Shown in pieces: positions 16,342 through 25,184 of a stretch of DNA of 64,000 nucleotides (its first letter is position 1; every line of letters starts with the position of its first letter). The translations under genes and the position numbers were made by a program. Source of the DNA: Deltaproteobacteria bacterium (GTDB taxonomy: Bacteria; Desulfobacterota; Desulfarculia; Adiutricales; Adiutricaceae); contig JAISMF010000005.1 of assembly GCA_031276865.1 (NCBI GenBank), positions 1 to 64,000 of the forward strand, written 5' to 3'. The notes under the pieces were generated by a model. The model made no database searches. It worked only from the letters and a program-made list of their open reading frames with translations, and was not told where the DNA came from.

Positions 16342-17814
16342 ATGCCTTCCAAAACAGCCTTTTCCGCCTTCCGGCGCGGAGCCGGAGCGTTTTCCGCCAT
16401 CCTCCTCTTTTCCCTCCTTGTCCTGTGCGGAAGGGCCGCGGCCGACGGCGAAAGTCCGGGGAGCGACAATTTCAAGATATACGAGTCTTTCAAGATCCTG
16501 GCCAAGGTCTTCTACGAGGTCAACGCCAGGTTCGTCGAGGAGCCCAACAACACCACCCTCCTCCACGGCGCGGTGCGGGGCATGCTCTCCAGTCTGGACC
16601 CCCACTCCTCCTTTTTCACCGCCGACGAGATGAACGAGCTCAAGCAGGAGAACTCCGGGGCCTTCACCGGAGTCGGGGTGGAGATCACCATGAAGGAGAA
16701 CCTCATCACCGTGGTCTCCCCCATCGAGGACACCCCGGCCTTCCGGGCGGGCATCCTCTCCGGCGACCAGATAATCTCCATCGACGGCAAATCCACGACC
16801 GACATGACTCTGATGGAGGCCGTGAAGATTATCCGCGGACCGGTGGGCTCCAAGGTGACCTTCCTGATTTTAAGGCCGGGGGTCAAAGAGCCCTTCCAGG
16901 TGACCATCATGAGGAGCAAGATCCCCCTCATCTCGGTGAGGCATCTGGACATGGGGGACGGCATCGGCTACATCCACATCCGCAACTTCCAAGGCGGCAC
17001 CAACAACGAGCTGGAGCACGCCCTGGGAACGCTGCGGAGCGCTCGGCCCATCTCCGGACTCATTTTGGATCTGAGAAACGACCCGGGGGGGCTTTTGGAT
17101 CAGTCCATCATGGTCTCCGGCGCCTTTCTGGGGCACGTGCCGGTGGTGGAGACCAAGGGACGCCGGCAGGATCAAGACGTGGTCTACCGCTCGGAGAGGG
17201 CGGCGATCCTGCCCTTGGACGTGCCCATGATCGTGCTGGTGAACGAGGGCTCGGCCTCGGCTTCGGAAATAGTGGCCGGGGCCCTGCAGGACTACGGCCG
17301 GGCGCTCATCCTGGGCACCCAGACCTTCGGCAAGGGATCGGTGCAGTCCATCGTGCCGCTTCCCGACGGCTCGGGCATGCGCATCACCACCGCCAGGTTC
17401 TACACCCCCACCGGACGCTCCATCCAGCTGGACGGCATCAAGCCGGACGTGGTGGTGAAAAACCCCCTGCCGCCCAACTTCCAGATGCCCCGGGAGGAGG
17501 ATCTGGAGGGTCACCTTGATTCCGTGGACTCCGGCGGCCGGAACCGCAAAAACTCCGCCTCCGCCTCCAAGGCCGAGCCGGAAAAAAGCGGTGAGGCGTC
17601 GGAGGGCGGCGCGGCCGAGGATGAGCCCTACGTGGCTCCGGAGAAGCCCTACATCCAGATGACGGTGGCGGAGCGCCTGGAGGTGGACAAGCAGCTGGCC
17701 GCGGCCTACGCCATGCTCCGGGAGGGCAAGGTGAAGAACACCTACGAGGGCGAAGCCCAGCAAAACGCCGTCCCCCTGGCCCAGGGAGGAAAGCCCGGCG
17801 GGGTCGACAGCTAG
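16342..17814 (+). CDS. Carboxy-terminal processing protease (S41, PDZ), CtpA-type
   Basis: A 490-residue periplasmic serine protease. A signal peptide (about 1-34, FSAILLFSLLVLCGRAAADG) is followed by the S41 N-terminal helical region. The PDZ domain is about residues 105-190 (GVGVEITMKENLITVVSPIE, AGILSGDQIISIDGK). The S41 catalytic core follows: LILDLRNDPGGLLDQS, then the nucleophile motif NEGSASASEIVAG and the general-base Lys of TFGKGSVQSI. The C-terminal 100 residues are Ser/Glu-rich and probably flexible. The family trims C-termini of periplasmic and outer-membrane proteins. I chose the ATG at 16342 because GGGAG lies 6 bases upstream and it begins the signal peptide; an upstream ATG at 16240 would add 34 residues. 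Confidence 0.92.
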   Translation: MPSKTAFSAFRRGAGAFSAILLFSLLVLCGRAAADGESPGSDNFKIYESFKILAKVFYEVNARFVEEPNNTTLLHGAVRGMLSSLDPHSSFFTADEMNELKQENSGAFTGVGVEITMKENLITVVSPIEDTPAFRAGILSGDQIISIDGKSTTDMTLMEAVKIIRGPVGSKVTFLILRPGVKEPFQVTIMRSKIPLISVRHLDMGDGIGYIHIRNFQGGTNNELEHALGTLRSARPISGLILDLRNDPGGLLDQSIMVSGAFLGHVPVVETKGRRQDQDVVYRSERAAILPLDVPMIVLVNEGSASASEIVAGALQDYGRALILGTQTFGKGSVQSIVPLPDGSGMRITTARFYTPTGRSIQLDGIKPDVVVKNPLPPNFQMPREEDLEGHLDSVDSGGRNRKNSASASKAEPEKSGEASEGGAAEDEPYVAPEKPYIQMTVAERLEVDKQLAAAYAMLREGKVKNTYEGEAQQNAVPLAQGGKPGGVDS

Positions 17815-18846
17815 AGGCCTCCTTTAAGGCGCTGTATTTAAAGAAGCCAAAAAACGATCCAAGGACGGCCCGGCGCGTCTCGCTCCCGGCGGAGGCCTTT
17901 CGGGGGTTTTTTGACAAGCTTTTTCCCCTGTGCTAAGCTCCTCCGTCCGCGTCGGACCCGGAGCCCTTTACGGGATTGGGCGAAAGACGCCGCCTCCGGC
18001 GAAGGAAGGTCCGTCGCCCGGGGTTTACGGGCGCCGAAGGCGGAAAGGGGCGGACGATCCGCGGGGGAACGGAGGGGGGCGGATTTCGTCGCGGGGAAAA
18101 TCCCGCGGGATGCTTAAGACTCCCGGAAACGCTCGCCGCTTCGGAGAAGTTCAAGCGTCGGGCGCGATCGACCACCGGAATGATTGACCGGAATACCGGA
18201 ATTTATTTTAAAATCGCCCAAACGGGCGTCCTTGGGAAACGGTTTTCCCCGCCAAGCTTCCGGACTTCAAGGTTTCCCCCGCGATGAAAGAACTCCGGAA
18301 ATTCGCCCGGACGCTTGATTCGTCCGGAGCGAGTCCCTTCGCCTTACAGGCCGCCAACGCGCGTAAAACCGCGGCGAATCGGGTTCCCTTCAGTTGGAAC
18401 CGCCAAAGCGGTTTTCGGCCGCGGGGAAAAGGCCCGGGCGGCGCGTCCCGCCGTTTTAAATCGGGCGCGGCTTCCGTTCCCTTTACCCGAAAACCGTTCG
18501 GAGGACCTCTTCGCCGATTCGGGAAACGGGGAATCCCCCCGGTTTTTCGGCGTCAAATAAATACTAACATCCCTAGGGGGCGCGCAAGATTATGAATTCC
18601 GATTTTTTTGAGAAGAATTTCATCCGCTATTCTGTTCCCGAATGTCCGGGGCATATCCCTTATATGTTTATTTTGCGCGGCGCTCCCGCTCCGGTGAAAA
18701 AAAATCGGCCAGGGCGGAAAGGCGGCGGCGAAGGGTGGACGGCGGTTCGCCCTTTTCGGCGGCGTCCTATCATCCGGTTCGTCCCGAGGCCCGAAGGGAC
18801 CAGCGGCAATCCGCCTTCGGGGCGGTGATTTCAAAGGAATGTTTTT
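17815..18846. other. Gene-free spacer of about 1 kb with a promoter at its left end
   Basis: Only low-complexity frames are seen on both strands. The left end has a TTGACA-type promoter pointing right (17911-17939), yet the next recognisable gene begins only at 18847. An imperfect GGGG/CCCC hairpin followed by GGTTTTT near 18525-18548 could end a transcript. A non-coding RNA is possible, but I recognise no known RNA family. Confidence 0.4.
17911..17939 (+). promoter_or_regulatory. Probable sigma-70 promoter reading into a gene-free region
   Basis: A perfect TTGACA (17911-17916), a 17-base spacer and TAAGCT (17934-17939) with TGTGC just before it. The start would be near 17946, about 900 bases before the next gene. 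Confidence 0.45.
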
Positions 18847-21800
18847 ATGAGTTTTTTTCAGGATGACGAGCGTCGTCCCGGCGGCTTTGCCGCTCCAACG
18901 GATTCACTCCGGCCGGAAGCCGGAACGGACGAGACCGGCCCCTCCCCGGAGGGGGGGGGCGCCCCCCCCTCCGGGGAAAGGTGCCCGGGCGCTCCCGGAT
19001 ATTTGAGCTCCGCTCCTGAAAGAGACGGTTCCGGCCCCCGGGCCGACCGACCCAATTTCCTCACCTCCACCAGGTTCGCGGACCTGGACATTCCCCAAAG
19101 CCTCATCGAGGGCCTGGACGTCGCGGGCTACTTCTGCGCCACGCCCATCCAGGCCCAGGTCATACCCGAGGCCTTGAAGGGCAAAGACATAGCCGGCCAG
19201 GCCCGCACCGGAACGGGGAAGACCGTGGCCTTCCTGGTGCCTTTGATGGCGAGGCTTTTAGCCAAAAGCGCCCTGAATCCGGCTTTGATCCGCTCGCTCG
19301 TGGTGACCGTCGATAAGGATGCGGCCGAGCAGATCCTGGAAGACGCCTTGAAGATCGCGACCTACGCGGATCTAAACGTCTCTTTAGCGGTTCCGGGGGA
19401 GAGTCTGGAGGGGCAGATCCTGGCCCTGGAGAAGGGCCCGGACGTCGTGGTGGGCACCCCGGGGAGGCTCGCGGAGCTGGTGAACGCCGGCGCCTTGTCT
19501 CTGGGGGGGATAGAGATTTTGGTTCTGGACGCCGCGGACAGGTTGGTGGAGGCGGGATCGGCTCGGGAGCTGAGGGTCCTTTTCAACAGCCTCCCCCCCA
19601 ACGAGGCGAGGCAGACCATGCTGTTCTCCTCGTCTTTGAACGACGACGTTTTGGATCTCTCCTACCAGTTCATGAACCCCCCTCAGTACATCACCGCCGA
19701 GCCGGACGGCTCGGGAGGTCCGGAGATCGACCAGGAGCTCTTCCATCTCACCCGCGCCGAAAAGCTCCCCCTCCTTTTGGGCATCCTGGAGCGGGAGCCC
19801 CATTCCCGGGTGATCATCTTCGCCAACACCTCCAGCGGCGTGCACTGGATCACGAAGCGCCTCATCTCCCAGGGATTTAAAGTGGAGGGCGTGAGCGGGG
19901 AGCTCTCCGCTTCCAGGCGTTTGAAGCTTCTGCGCTCCTTCAAAGAGAGGCGCGCGGACGTCTTGGTCGCGACGGATCAGGCCTGCCGGGGGCTCCACCT
20001 GGAGGACGTCTCCCACGTCTTCAACTACGACCTCCCCCAGGAGCCCGACAACTACTTGAACCGCATCGGCCGCGTGGACTCCCCCCGGGGGAAGGCCGTG
20101 AGCTTCGCCTGCGAGGAGTACGTGAGTCAATTGGAGGGCATCGAGAACATCCTGGGAAGGAAGATCCCGGTGCTCTACCTCCACGAGTCCCTCTTCGGCG
20201 AGGTCAAGGCCTTCACGCCCCGCTCCAAGCAGAAGAACCGGGAGCGGGGAGGCGGCGGAGCCGCCCCCCCGCTCCCGGAGGGCTTGAGGGAGGGCGCCTT
20301 CCCTCCGCCCCCCCTCCGGGAGGAGGGCGGGGACGGCGACCCCGCCGGAAGAAGCCCCCGGGAGGCGGCCCCCGCCGGATCCGAGGGCCGGGGAAAAGCC
20401 CCCGTAAGCGAGGCGCGGCCCCGCCCCGCGGGGGATCCCCCCCCTAAATCCTCCGAAGCCTCCCGGACCGGGGAGGCCTTCGGGGAGAGCATCCGGGACA
20501 TCTTCAAAGACGAGCTCTCCAACAAGAGCTCCTCGTTTAGCGCCCGCCCGGGAGGCGTCTTCGGGCTTTCCCAGCGTTTTCCGGTGAGCGAGCGCAACCC
20601 CGATCGCCGGATCCCCCTCGCCTGGAAGCCGGGCTCCCCCGGGGGAGCCGCGGACGTCCTCTACTACGATGAAAAGGAGGGGGCCTTCGTTCCGGATCTC
20701 CGGGAAGACCCCCCCCTGGAGGACTTCGGCTCCGGAAGGGCGAACGACTTCCCGGACGAGGCCCCTTTCGGCGGCGGCAGAGGCCGCCGCCGCGGCCAGG
20801 AGAGGCGCCGCCGCCGCGGCCGCCACCAGGGGGGTCAAGACGAGGGCTCCTCTTTGGAGTTCGCCGACGGATCCGCCGCCGAGGCCTCGGCCGGCGGCGC
20901 GGACGAGCTCTTAGACGGAGACGACCTTCTGGGTCGTGACGAGCTTCCGCCGCCTTCAAGCCCCGTCCCCGCTCCGGCGGAGGAGGGCCCCGTCTCCGCG
21001 GGCGGGGACGCTTTCCCGGGATCTTACGCCCCCTGGAAGGAGCCGGGAGAGGCCGCGCTTCTCCTGGAGGAGGATCCCCCTTCGCCGGCCGTAGCCCCCG
21101 GGGAGGCCGCGGCCGCCCCGGAGTTCCGGAAGGCTGAAAGCCGGCCGGAGGAGGCGGAGGAGGCGGAGGAGGAAGAGGAAGTGGAAGAGGAGGAAGAGGA
21201 AGTGGAAGAGGAAGTGGAAGTGGAAGAGGAAGAAGAGGAGGTTGAAGAGGAAGAGGAAGTGGAAGTGGCGGCGGCCGCTTCGCGGAAGAAGGCCGGCGGA
21301 GCGAAAGAAGCCGCCTTGGATGCCGACGGCGCCCGCCCGAAGAAAAGGGATGCCAAGGCCGGAAGGACGGCCCCCCCCAGGGACGCCTCCCGCGAAGGCG
21401 AGGCGGCTGGCGCCTCCAAGGCCCGCAAGAGGACCAAAAAGGCCCCGGCGGAGGAGGGGGCGGCCCCCGTAAGGAGGAAAAAAGAGAAGGCGCCCGCGGG
21501 GGAGGTCGAAACCAAGGTCAAGGCCCGCCGGGAGGCCGCCCCCAAGGGCGCGAAAAGCTCTTCGGGGAAGACCTCCCTCGGGAGCTCCGGCAAGAAGGTC
21601 GTAAAGGAGGCCGCCTCCCTGGCGAAAAGCGTTCGGGGGAAGAGCGCCGCCTCCTCCAAAAAGGAGGAGGCCTCCGGGAGGAAAACCGGAAGGGAGCCTT
21701 CCGGAGCGGGGAAGAGCGATGACAAGAAAGGCGTCAAGGGAGCCGCGGCGAAAAAAAGCGCCGCCGCGGGAGAGGCCGCGGCCTCCAAAGGCGCCCGGGA

Positions 21801-21897
21801 GGGCGCCGCTAAAAAAAGCGCCGCCGCTAAAAGCGCCGGAACCGCCGCGGCCAAAGGCGCCAAGACCTCGTCCCGACGCAAGCCGACCGGGAAGTAG
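18847..21897 (+). CDS. DEAD-box RNA helicase-like protein with degenerate motif II and a very long disordered tail
   Basis: A 1016-residue protein. About residues 75-430 are the two RecA-like domains of a DEAD-box protein: Q-motif TPIQAQ, motif I ARTGTGKT (119-126), VGTPGRL, motif II LDAADRL (228-231 DAAD instead of DEAD), motif III SSS where SAT is usual (about 261), motif V ATDQACRGL, and motif VI NRIGRVDSPRG instead of HRIGRTGRAG. The Glu of motif II is needed for ATP hydrolysis in the family, so catalysis is doubtful while ATP binding may remain. The remaining 580 residues are low complexity: Gly/Pro/Arg-rich, then a Glu/Val run (about 765-805), then Lys/Ala/Ser-rich repeats like histone H1 or RNA-binding tails. 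AAGGA precedes the ATG by 9 bases. Likely RNA or ribosome associated; exact role unknown. Confidence 0.8.
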   Translation: MSFFQDDERRPGGFAAPTDSLRPEAGTDETGPSPEGGGAPPSGERCPGAPGYLSSAPERDGSGPRADRPNFLTSTRFADLDIPQSLIEGLDVAGYFCATPIQAQVIPEALKGKDIAGQARTGTGKTVAFLVPLMARLLAKSALNPALIRSLVVTVDKDAAEQILEDALKIATYADLNVSLAVPGESLEGQILALEKGPDVVVGTPGRLAELVNAGALSLGGIEILVLDAADRLVEAGSARELRVLFNSLPPNEARQTMLFSSSLNDDVLDLSYQFMNPPQYITAEPDGSGGPEIDQELFHLTRAEKLPLLLGILEREPHSRVIIFANTSSGVHWITKRLISQGFKVEGVSGELSASRRLKLLRSFKERRADVLVATDQACRGLHLEDVSHVFNYDLPQEPDNYLNRIGRVDSPRGKAVSFACEEYVSQLEGIENILGRKIPVLYLHESLFGEVKAFTPRSKQKNRERGGGGAAPPLPEGLREGAFPPPPLREEGGDGDPAGRSPREAAPAGSEGRGKAPVSEARPRPAGDPPPKSSEASRTGEAFGESIRDIFKDELSNKSSSFSARPGGVFGLSQRFPVSERNPDRRIPLAWKPGSPGGAADVLYYDEKEGAFVPDLREDPPLEDFGSGRANDFPDEAPFGGGRGRRRGQERRRRRGRHQGGQDEGSSLEFADGSAAEASAGGADELLDGDDLLGRDELPPPSSPVPAPAEEGPVSAGGDAFPGSYAPWKEPGEAALLLEEDPPSPAVAPGEAAAAPEFRKAESRPEEAEEAEEEEEVEEEEEEVEEEVEVEEEEEEVEEEEEVEVAAAASRKKAGGAKEAALDADGARPKKRDAKAGRTAPPRDASREGEAAGASKARKRTKKAPAEEGAAPVRRKKEKAPAGEVETKVKARREAAPKGAKSSSGKTSLGSSGKKVVKEAASLAKSVRGKSAASSKKEEASGRKTGREPSGAGKSDDKKGVKGAAAKKSAAAGEAAASKGAREGAAKKSAAAKSAGTAAAKGAKTSSRRKPTGK

Positions 21898-22630
21898 GGG
21901 GGAGGGAGAAGTCCGGAGCGCCGGAAAAAAGAGCCTCCCCTCGTCCGTCCCCTCCCTTTTCCGGGGCCGGACGGCGGGGGAGGATCTCAAACGGATCTAT
22001 CGGGGGCTTTTGGACTTTTTCGGTCCGCAGAATTGGTGGCCGGGGGAGACTCCCTTCGAGGTGATGGTGGGGGCCGTGCTCACCCAGAACACCTCCTGGA
22101 GGAACGTGGAGAAGGCCATCCTCTCCTTAAAAGAGCTGGGGCTCACGACTCCGGAGGCCGTCTTGGGGGCGCCGGAGGAGACGCTTTCCCTCGCCCTTAG
22201 ACCCTCGGGCTACTTCAACGTGAAGCGCCGGAGGCTTTTAAATCTCTGCCGGGGGATCCTGGATTACGGGTCCGGCGGACTCAACCCCGCGATCCTCTCC
22301 CTTCCCATGGAGGCTTTAAGGGAGCGCTTGCTGCGAATAAAGGGCGTGGGTCCGGAGACCGCGGACTGCGTCGTCCTCTACGCCGCCAACCTCCCGAGCT
22401 TCGTGGTGGACGCCTACACGCGGCGCGTCCTTTCCCGCCACGGCTTCATGACCGGCGATCCCCCCTACGAGGAGATTAGGCTCTGGTTCATGGAGCGCCT
22501 GGAAGGGGACGCCTCTTTCTACAACGAGTTCCACGCCTTGTTCGTCCGGGTCGGACACCTCTTCTGCCCCCCCCGCAATCCCCGCTGCCACCTCTGCCCT
22601 TTGGGATCCGACCCCTCCCTTTCCCTTTGA
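21719..22630 (+). CDS. HhH-GPD base-excision DNA glycosylase (Nth/MagIII-like)
   Basis: The conserved domain starts near 21980 and covers about 215 residues: FFGPQNWWPGETPFEVMVGA, LTQNTSWRNVEKAI, the helix-hairpin-helix RIKGVGPETADCVVLYAANL, and VVDAYTRRVL with the catalytic Asp. The Lys that Nth uses as nucleophile is Glu here (GPETAD), as in MagIII-like relatives, so a monofunctional glycosylase is likely. The iron-sulphur loop shows CPPRNPRCHLC, but the fourth Cys is missing. The start is unclear: no ATG, GTG or TTG lies between the end of the helicase gene and TTG 22010, which would cut the first helix, and the only upstream ATG (21719) overlaps the helicase by 179 bases through implausible Pro/Lys/Arg sequence. 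The first 87 residues are therefore doubtful. Confidence 0.8.
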   Translation: MTRKASREPRRKKAPPRERPRPPKAPGRAPLKKAPPLKAPEPPRPKAPRPRPDASRPGSRGEGEVRSAGKKSLPSSVPSLFRGRTAGEDLKRIYRGLLDFFGPQNWWPGETPFEVMVGAVLTQNTSWRNVEKAILSLKELGLTTPEAVLGAPEETLSLALRPSGYFNVKRRRLLNLCRGILDYGSGGLNPAILSLPMEALRERLLRIKGVGPETADCVVLYAANLPSFVVDAYTRRVLSRHGFMTGDPPYEEIRLWFMERLEGDASFYNEFHALFVRVGHLFCPPRNPRCHLCPLGSDPSLSL

Positions 22631-23018
22631 GGCCCCGCCTGAAGACCGACTCCGCCGCGGAGGAGGGGGGGAAGCCGCCGGGGGGGGGCCTTTTCGCTCC
22701 TTTCGGTTTCGGCTCCAGGTTTTTTCGGGTCCCCCACCCCGTATTTCCTTTGAAACGAACGCGTCCCAAGTCTTTCGATCCCCGCCCCCTCCGCTTCGAT
22801 TCGTTTCGTCCCGCCGTTTTAATTCGTTTCGTCCCTCCGTTTTAACTCGTTTCGTCCCGCCGCTCTTTTTTCCCCTTCCGACTCCGGTTGGATCGCGCTT
22901 GGATCTTCCGGAACGGATCCGTCCCCGGTGCCGGCGGGAAAATCCGCCGGGGGCCAACGGCGCGGGAAAAAACACGGCGGGAAAAAACACGGCGGCGGAG
23001 GGAGGGGTTTTTTCAGCG
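22631..23018. other. Spacer before the EamA gene, with 23-bp repeats
   Basis: GC-rich DNA with G and C runs and no convincing gene. The middle holds three tandem copies of a 23-bp sequence (listed separately). No promoter stands out. Confidence 0.5.
22799..22865. repeat. Three tandem copies of a 23-bp sequence
   Basis: ATTCGTTTCGTCCCGCCGTT followed by TTA is repeated at 22799, 22822 and 22845 with one or two changes per copy; the last is two bases short. The repeat is intergenic, between the glycosylase and the EamA permease. The core CGTTTCGT on the other strand reads ACGAAACG, similar in flavour to the 20-bp repeats at 5641 but not the same. Confidence 0.85.
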
Positions 23019-23924
23019 ATGCTTTCCAAAAAGACGGCCTTCCTCCTCCTGTTTCTCACCGCCCTGCTCTGGAGCAGCTCGGGCGTCTTGGTTAAAAGCG
23101 TCAGCTGGAACCCCCTGGCCATAGCCGGAGGCCGGGGGCTCGTGGCCGGGCTGACGGTTCTCGCGTTGAGCCTCCCCCGGGTGAAATTTCGCCACTTTGG
23201 TCCGGGGCACATCCTCACGGCCTTCTTTTACGCCTCGCTTTCCATCACCTTCGTCTGCGCCGTGAAGCTCACCTCCGTCGCCAACGCTTTGGCCTTGCAG
23301 TTCACCGCCCCGCTCTGGGTGGCCTTCCTGGCGCCTTGGGTTTTAAAGGAGCGCGCGCGGCTAAGCGACTGGATCTTCCTCGCGGTCATGTTCGGCGGGG
23401 TCTTCCTTTTTTTTCAAGGGGGGCTCTCCCGCTCGGGCTTTTGGGGAAACATCCTGGCCCTTTCCAGCGGCTTCTTCTTCGGGGCCCAGGCCTTGTCTTT
23501 GCGCTTCATTAAAGATCGCAGCCCGGCTCTGGCCATCGTCTTGGGAAACATTCTGGCCTTCTTCCTGACCTTGGGTTTTTTCCGCCCCCCCTATCCGGAT
23601 TTAAAGGGCTTCCTTTTCATTTTGGCCCTGGGCGTCTTCCAGATGGGGGTCTCGTATTTCCTCTACACCCTGGCCGTGCCTTTCGTGAGCTCCCTGGAGC
23701 TGGTGGTGATAACCATGGCCGAGCCGATTTTAAGCCCGCTCTGGGCCTTCCTCTTGATCGGCGAGCGGCCCTCGGGCTACGCCCTCCTCGGCGGCGGCGT
23801 CGTGCTTTCGGCGGTCTTGGCCTTCAGCGTCATGGGTCTTAAAAGGGATGGAAGGCCGCCGGCGGGGGGGGCGGAGCCCCCCCCGCGCGCGGCCTTGGAG
23901 GAAATGAAGACTGAAATAAAATAA
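23019..23924 (+). CDS. EamA-family (DMT) membrane permease
   Basis: A 301-residue inner-membrane protein with about ten hydrophobic segments in two EamA halves. The first half starts TAFLLLFLTALLWSSSGVLV and includes VANALALQFTAPLWVAFLAP. The second includes GNILALSSGFFFGAQALSLR and SLELVVITMAEPILSPLWAF, the conserved Glu-Pro region before the last helices. The family exports or imports small metabolites (amino acids, purines, others), so the substrate is unknown. I start at ATG 23019, directly before the first helix; the longer frame from 22899 adds 40 hydrophilic residues. A GGGAGGGG lies about 12 bases upstream. It stands alone. Confidence 0.85.
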   Translation: MLSKKTAFLLLFLTALLWSSSGVLVKSVSWNPLAIAGGRGLVAGLTVLALSLPRVKFRHFGPGHILTAFFYASLSITFVCAVKLTSVANALALQFTAPLWVAFLAPWVLKERARLSDWIFLAVMFGGVFLFFQGGLSRSGFWGNILALSSGFFFGAQALSLRFIKDRSPALAIVLGNILAFFLTLGFFRPPYPDLKGFLFILALGVFQMGVSYFLYTLAVPFVSSLELVVITMAEPILSPLWAFLLIGERPSGYALLGGGVVLSAVLAFSVMGLKRDGRPPAGGAEPPPRAALEEMKTEIK

Positions 23925-23967
23925 TTTACATATAAATAACGTAAAATAGCGTTTCATGGTGGAAAAA

Positions 23968-23998
23968 TTGTTTTTCCTTCCCCGCCCTTTGTTATAAT
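23968..23998 (+). promoter_or_regulatory. Extended -10 promoter upstream of dnaJ
   Basis: A perfect TATAAT (23993-23998) preceded by TG and one base (extended -10), with a weak TTGTTT 19 bases upstream. A start near 24005 would give a leader of about 165 bases before the J-protein gene. A second -35-like TTGACT lies at 24091 with TATCTT 16 bases later. Confidence 0.5.
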
Positions 23999-24170
23999 TA
24001 TCCCCGGGAGGCGGAAACCATTTCCCGCCGGGGCGCCCGCTTTTTTCGCCTTTTTTCCTTTTCCCGGCTCTTTCCGCCGCCTTCCGCCGCTTGACTTGAG
24101 GCCAAGGCTGCTTATCTTTATTATGGAACCCGTTGGTCTCCCATTTCATCCTCCGTTCGTTTAGGCGCGT

Positions 24171-25184
24171 ATGAGTCTGGATCCTTACAAAACTTTAGGC
24201 GTGGATAAAAAGGCGGACGCCGAGGCCGTGAAGAAGGCCTATAGGCGGCTGGCCCTTAAATACCATCCCGACAAAAATCCCGGGGACGAAAGCGCCGAGG
24301 AGAAGTTCAAAGAGATCTCCGAGGCCTACGACATCCTCTCCGATCCCGAGAAGAAGGCGGCCTACGACAATTTGGGGAGCGAGCGCTTCTACTCCATGGG
24401 CACCGACGGCCGGGGCTACCAGAGGCCGGACTTCTCCCAGGGTTTCCCCCAGTTCGACGACTTAAACGATTTTTTAAACCAGATATTCGGCGGCGGCGAC
24501 TTCTCCTCGGCCAAAAGCCAGAAGAGGGGTCGGGGGAGGGGGCCGTCCCCCAGAAAGGGCAGCGATCACGAGTACCCCCTCCAGCTCTCCTTTTTGGACG
24601 CCGCCCGGGGCGGGAAAATAAACATCTCCTTCGACCTTCCCCAGCCTTGCGCCAGGTGCGGGGGGTCCGGCGCGATAACGCGCCAAAACGCCCTGCGGGG
24701 CTGCCCCGAGTGCGGCGGTTTGGGCCGGGTGAAGAAGAACACCGAGATGACGGTGACCATTCCGGCGGGCGCCACGGAAGGCCAAAGGCTCAGAATCAAA
24801 GGGAAGGGCGGTTCCGGCGAGTTCGGGGGGGCCAGCGGCGACATCATCCTAACGGTGCGGATCGCCCCCGACCGGGTCTTTAAGCGGGACGGGCTCAATA
24901 TCCTGGTGGAGAAAAAGGTGGGCCTCTACACCCTCCTTTTGGGCGGCAAAACCGAGGTCCCCACCTTAAACGGCCGCACCTCGCTAACCGTTCCCAAGGG
25001 AACCCAGAACGGCGCCAAGCTGCGGCTCAAGGGCCTGGGCGTGAGCCTGGGCAAGGGAAAGACCGGCGACATGATCGTGACCCTCAAGGCGGTTCTTCCG
25101 GTGAACATTCCCGCCGCGGCCGATGAGGAGTTTAAGAAGCTGGAAAAGCTCGCTCCGGTGGAGGAGGCCTCCCTTGACGGATAA
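24171..25184 (+). CDS. DnaJ-family Hsp40 co-chaperone with a half zinc finger
   Basis: A 337-residue J-protein that would stimulate DnaK ATPase and deliver unfolded clients. The J domain is residues 3-70 ([20 protein letters not shown], with the HPD in [10 protein letters not shown]). A Gly/Phe-like linker includes NQIFGGGDF. The zinc-binding region has only two CxxCxGxG motifs (CARCGGSG and CPECGGLG) where DnaJ has four. Two C-terminal substrate domains follow ([40 protein letters not shown]). It is therefore intermediate between DnaJ (about 375 residues) and CbpA. dnaK/grpE are not next to it. The end overlaps the start of the DHH gene, so the two are coupled. Confidence 0.9.
   Translation: MSLDPYKTLGVDKKADAEAVKKAYRRLALKYHPDKNPGDESAEEKFKEISEAYDILSDPEKKAAYDNLGSERFYSMGTDGRGYQRPDFSQGFPQFDDLNDFLNQIFGGGDFSSAKSQKRGRGRGPSPRKGSDHEYPLQLSFLDAARGGKINISFDLPQPCARCGGSGAITRQNALRGCPECGGLGRVKKNTEMTVTIPAGATEGQRLRIKGKGGSGEFGGASGDIILTVRIAPDRVFKRDGLNILVEKKVGLYTLLLGGKTEVPTLNGRTSLTVPKGTQNGAKLRLKGLGVSLGKGKTGDMIVTLKAVLPVNIPAAADEEFKKLEKLAPVEEASLDG

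Noticed and set aside
18951-18959. G9 run near the start of the DEAD-box-like gene as a phase switch
   Set aside because: The gene is in frame, G and C runs of 7-9 are common here, and it is not a surface protein.
19384-20838. 484-codon frame antisense to the DEAD-box-like gene
   Set aside because: Mirror of a GC-rich coding frame; the sense strand shows clear helicase motifs.
20956-21990. Phe/Leu/Gly-rich antisense frame under the helicase tail
   Set aside because: It is the reverse reading of the Glu/Lys/Ala repeats.
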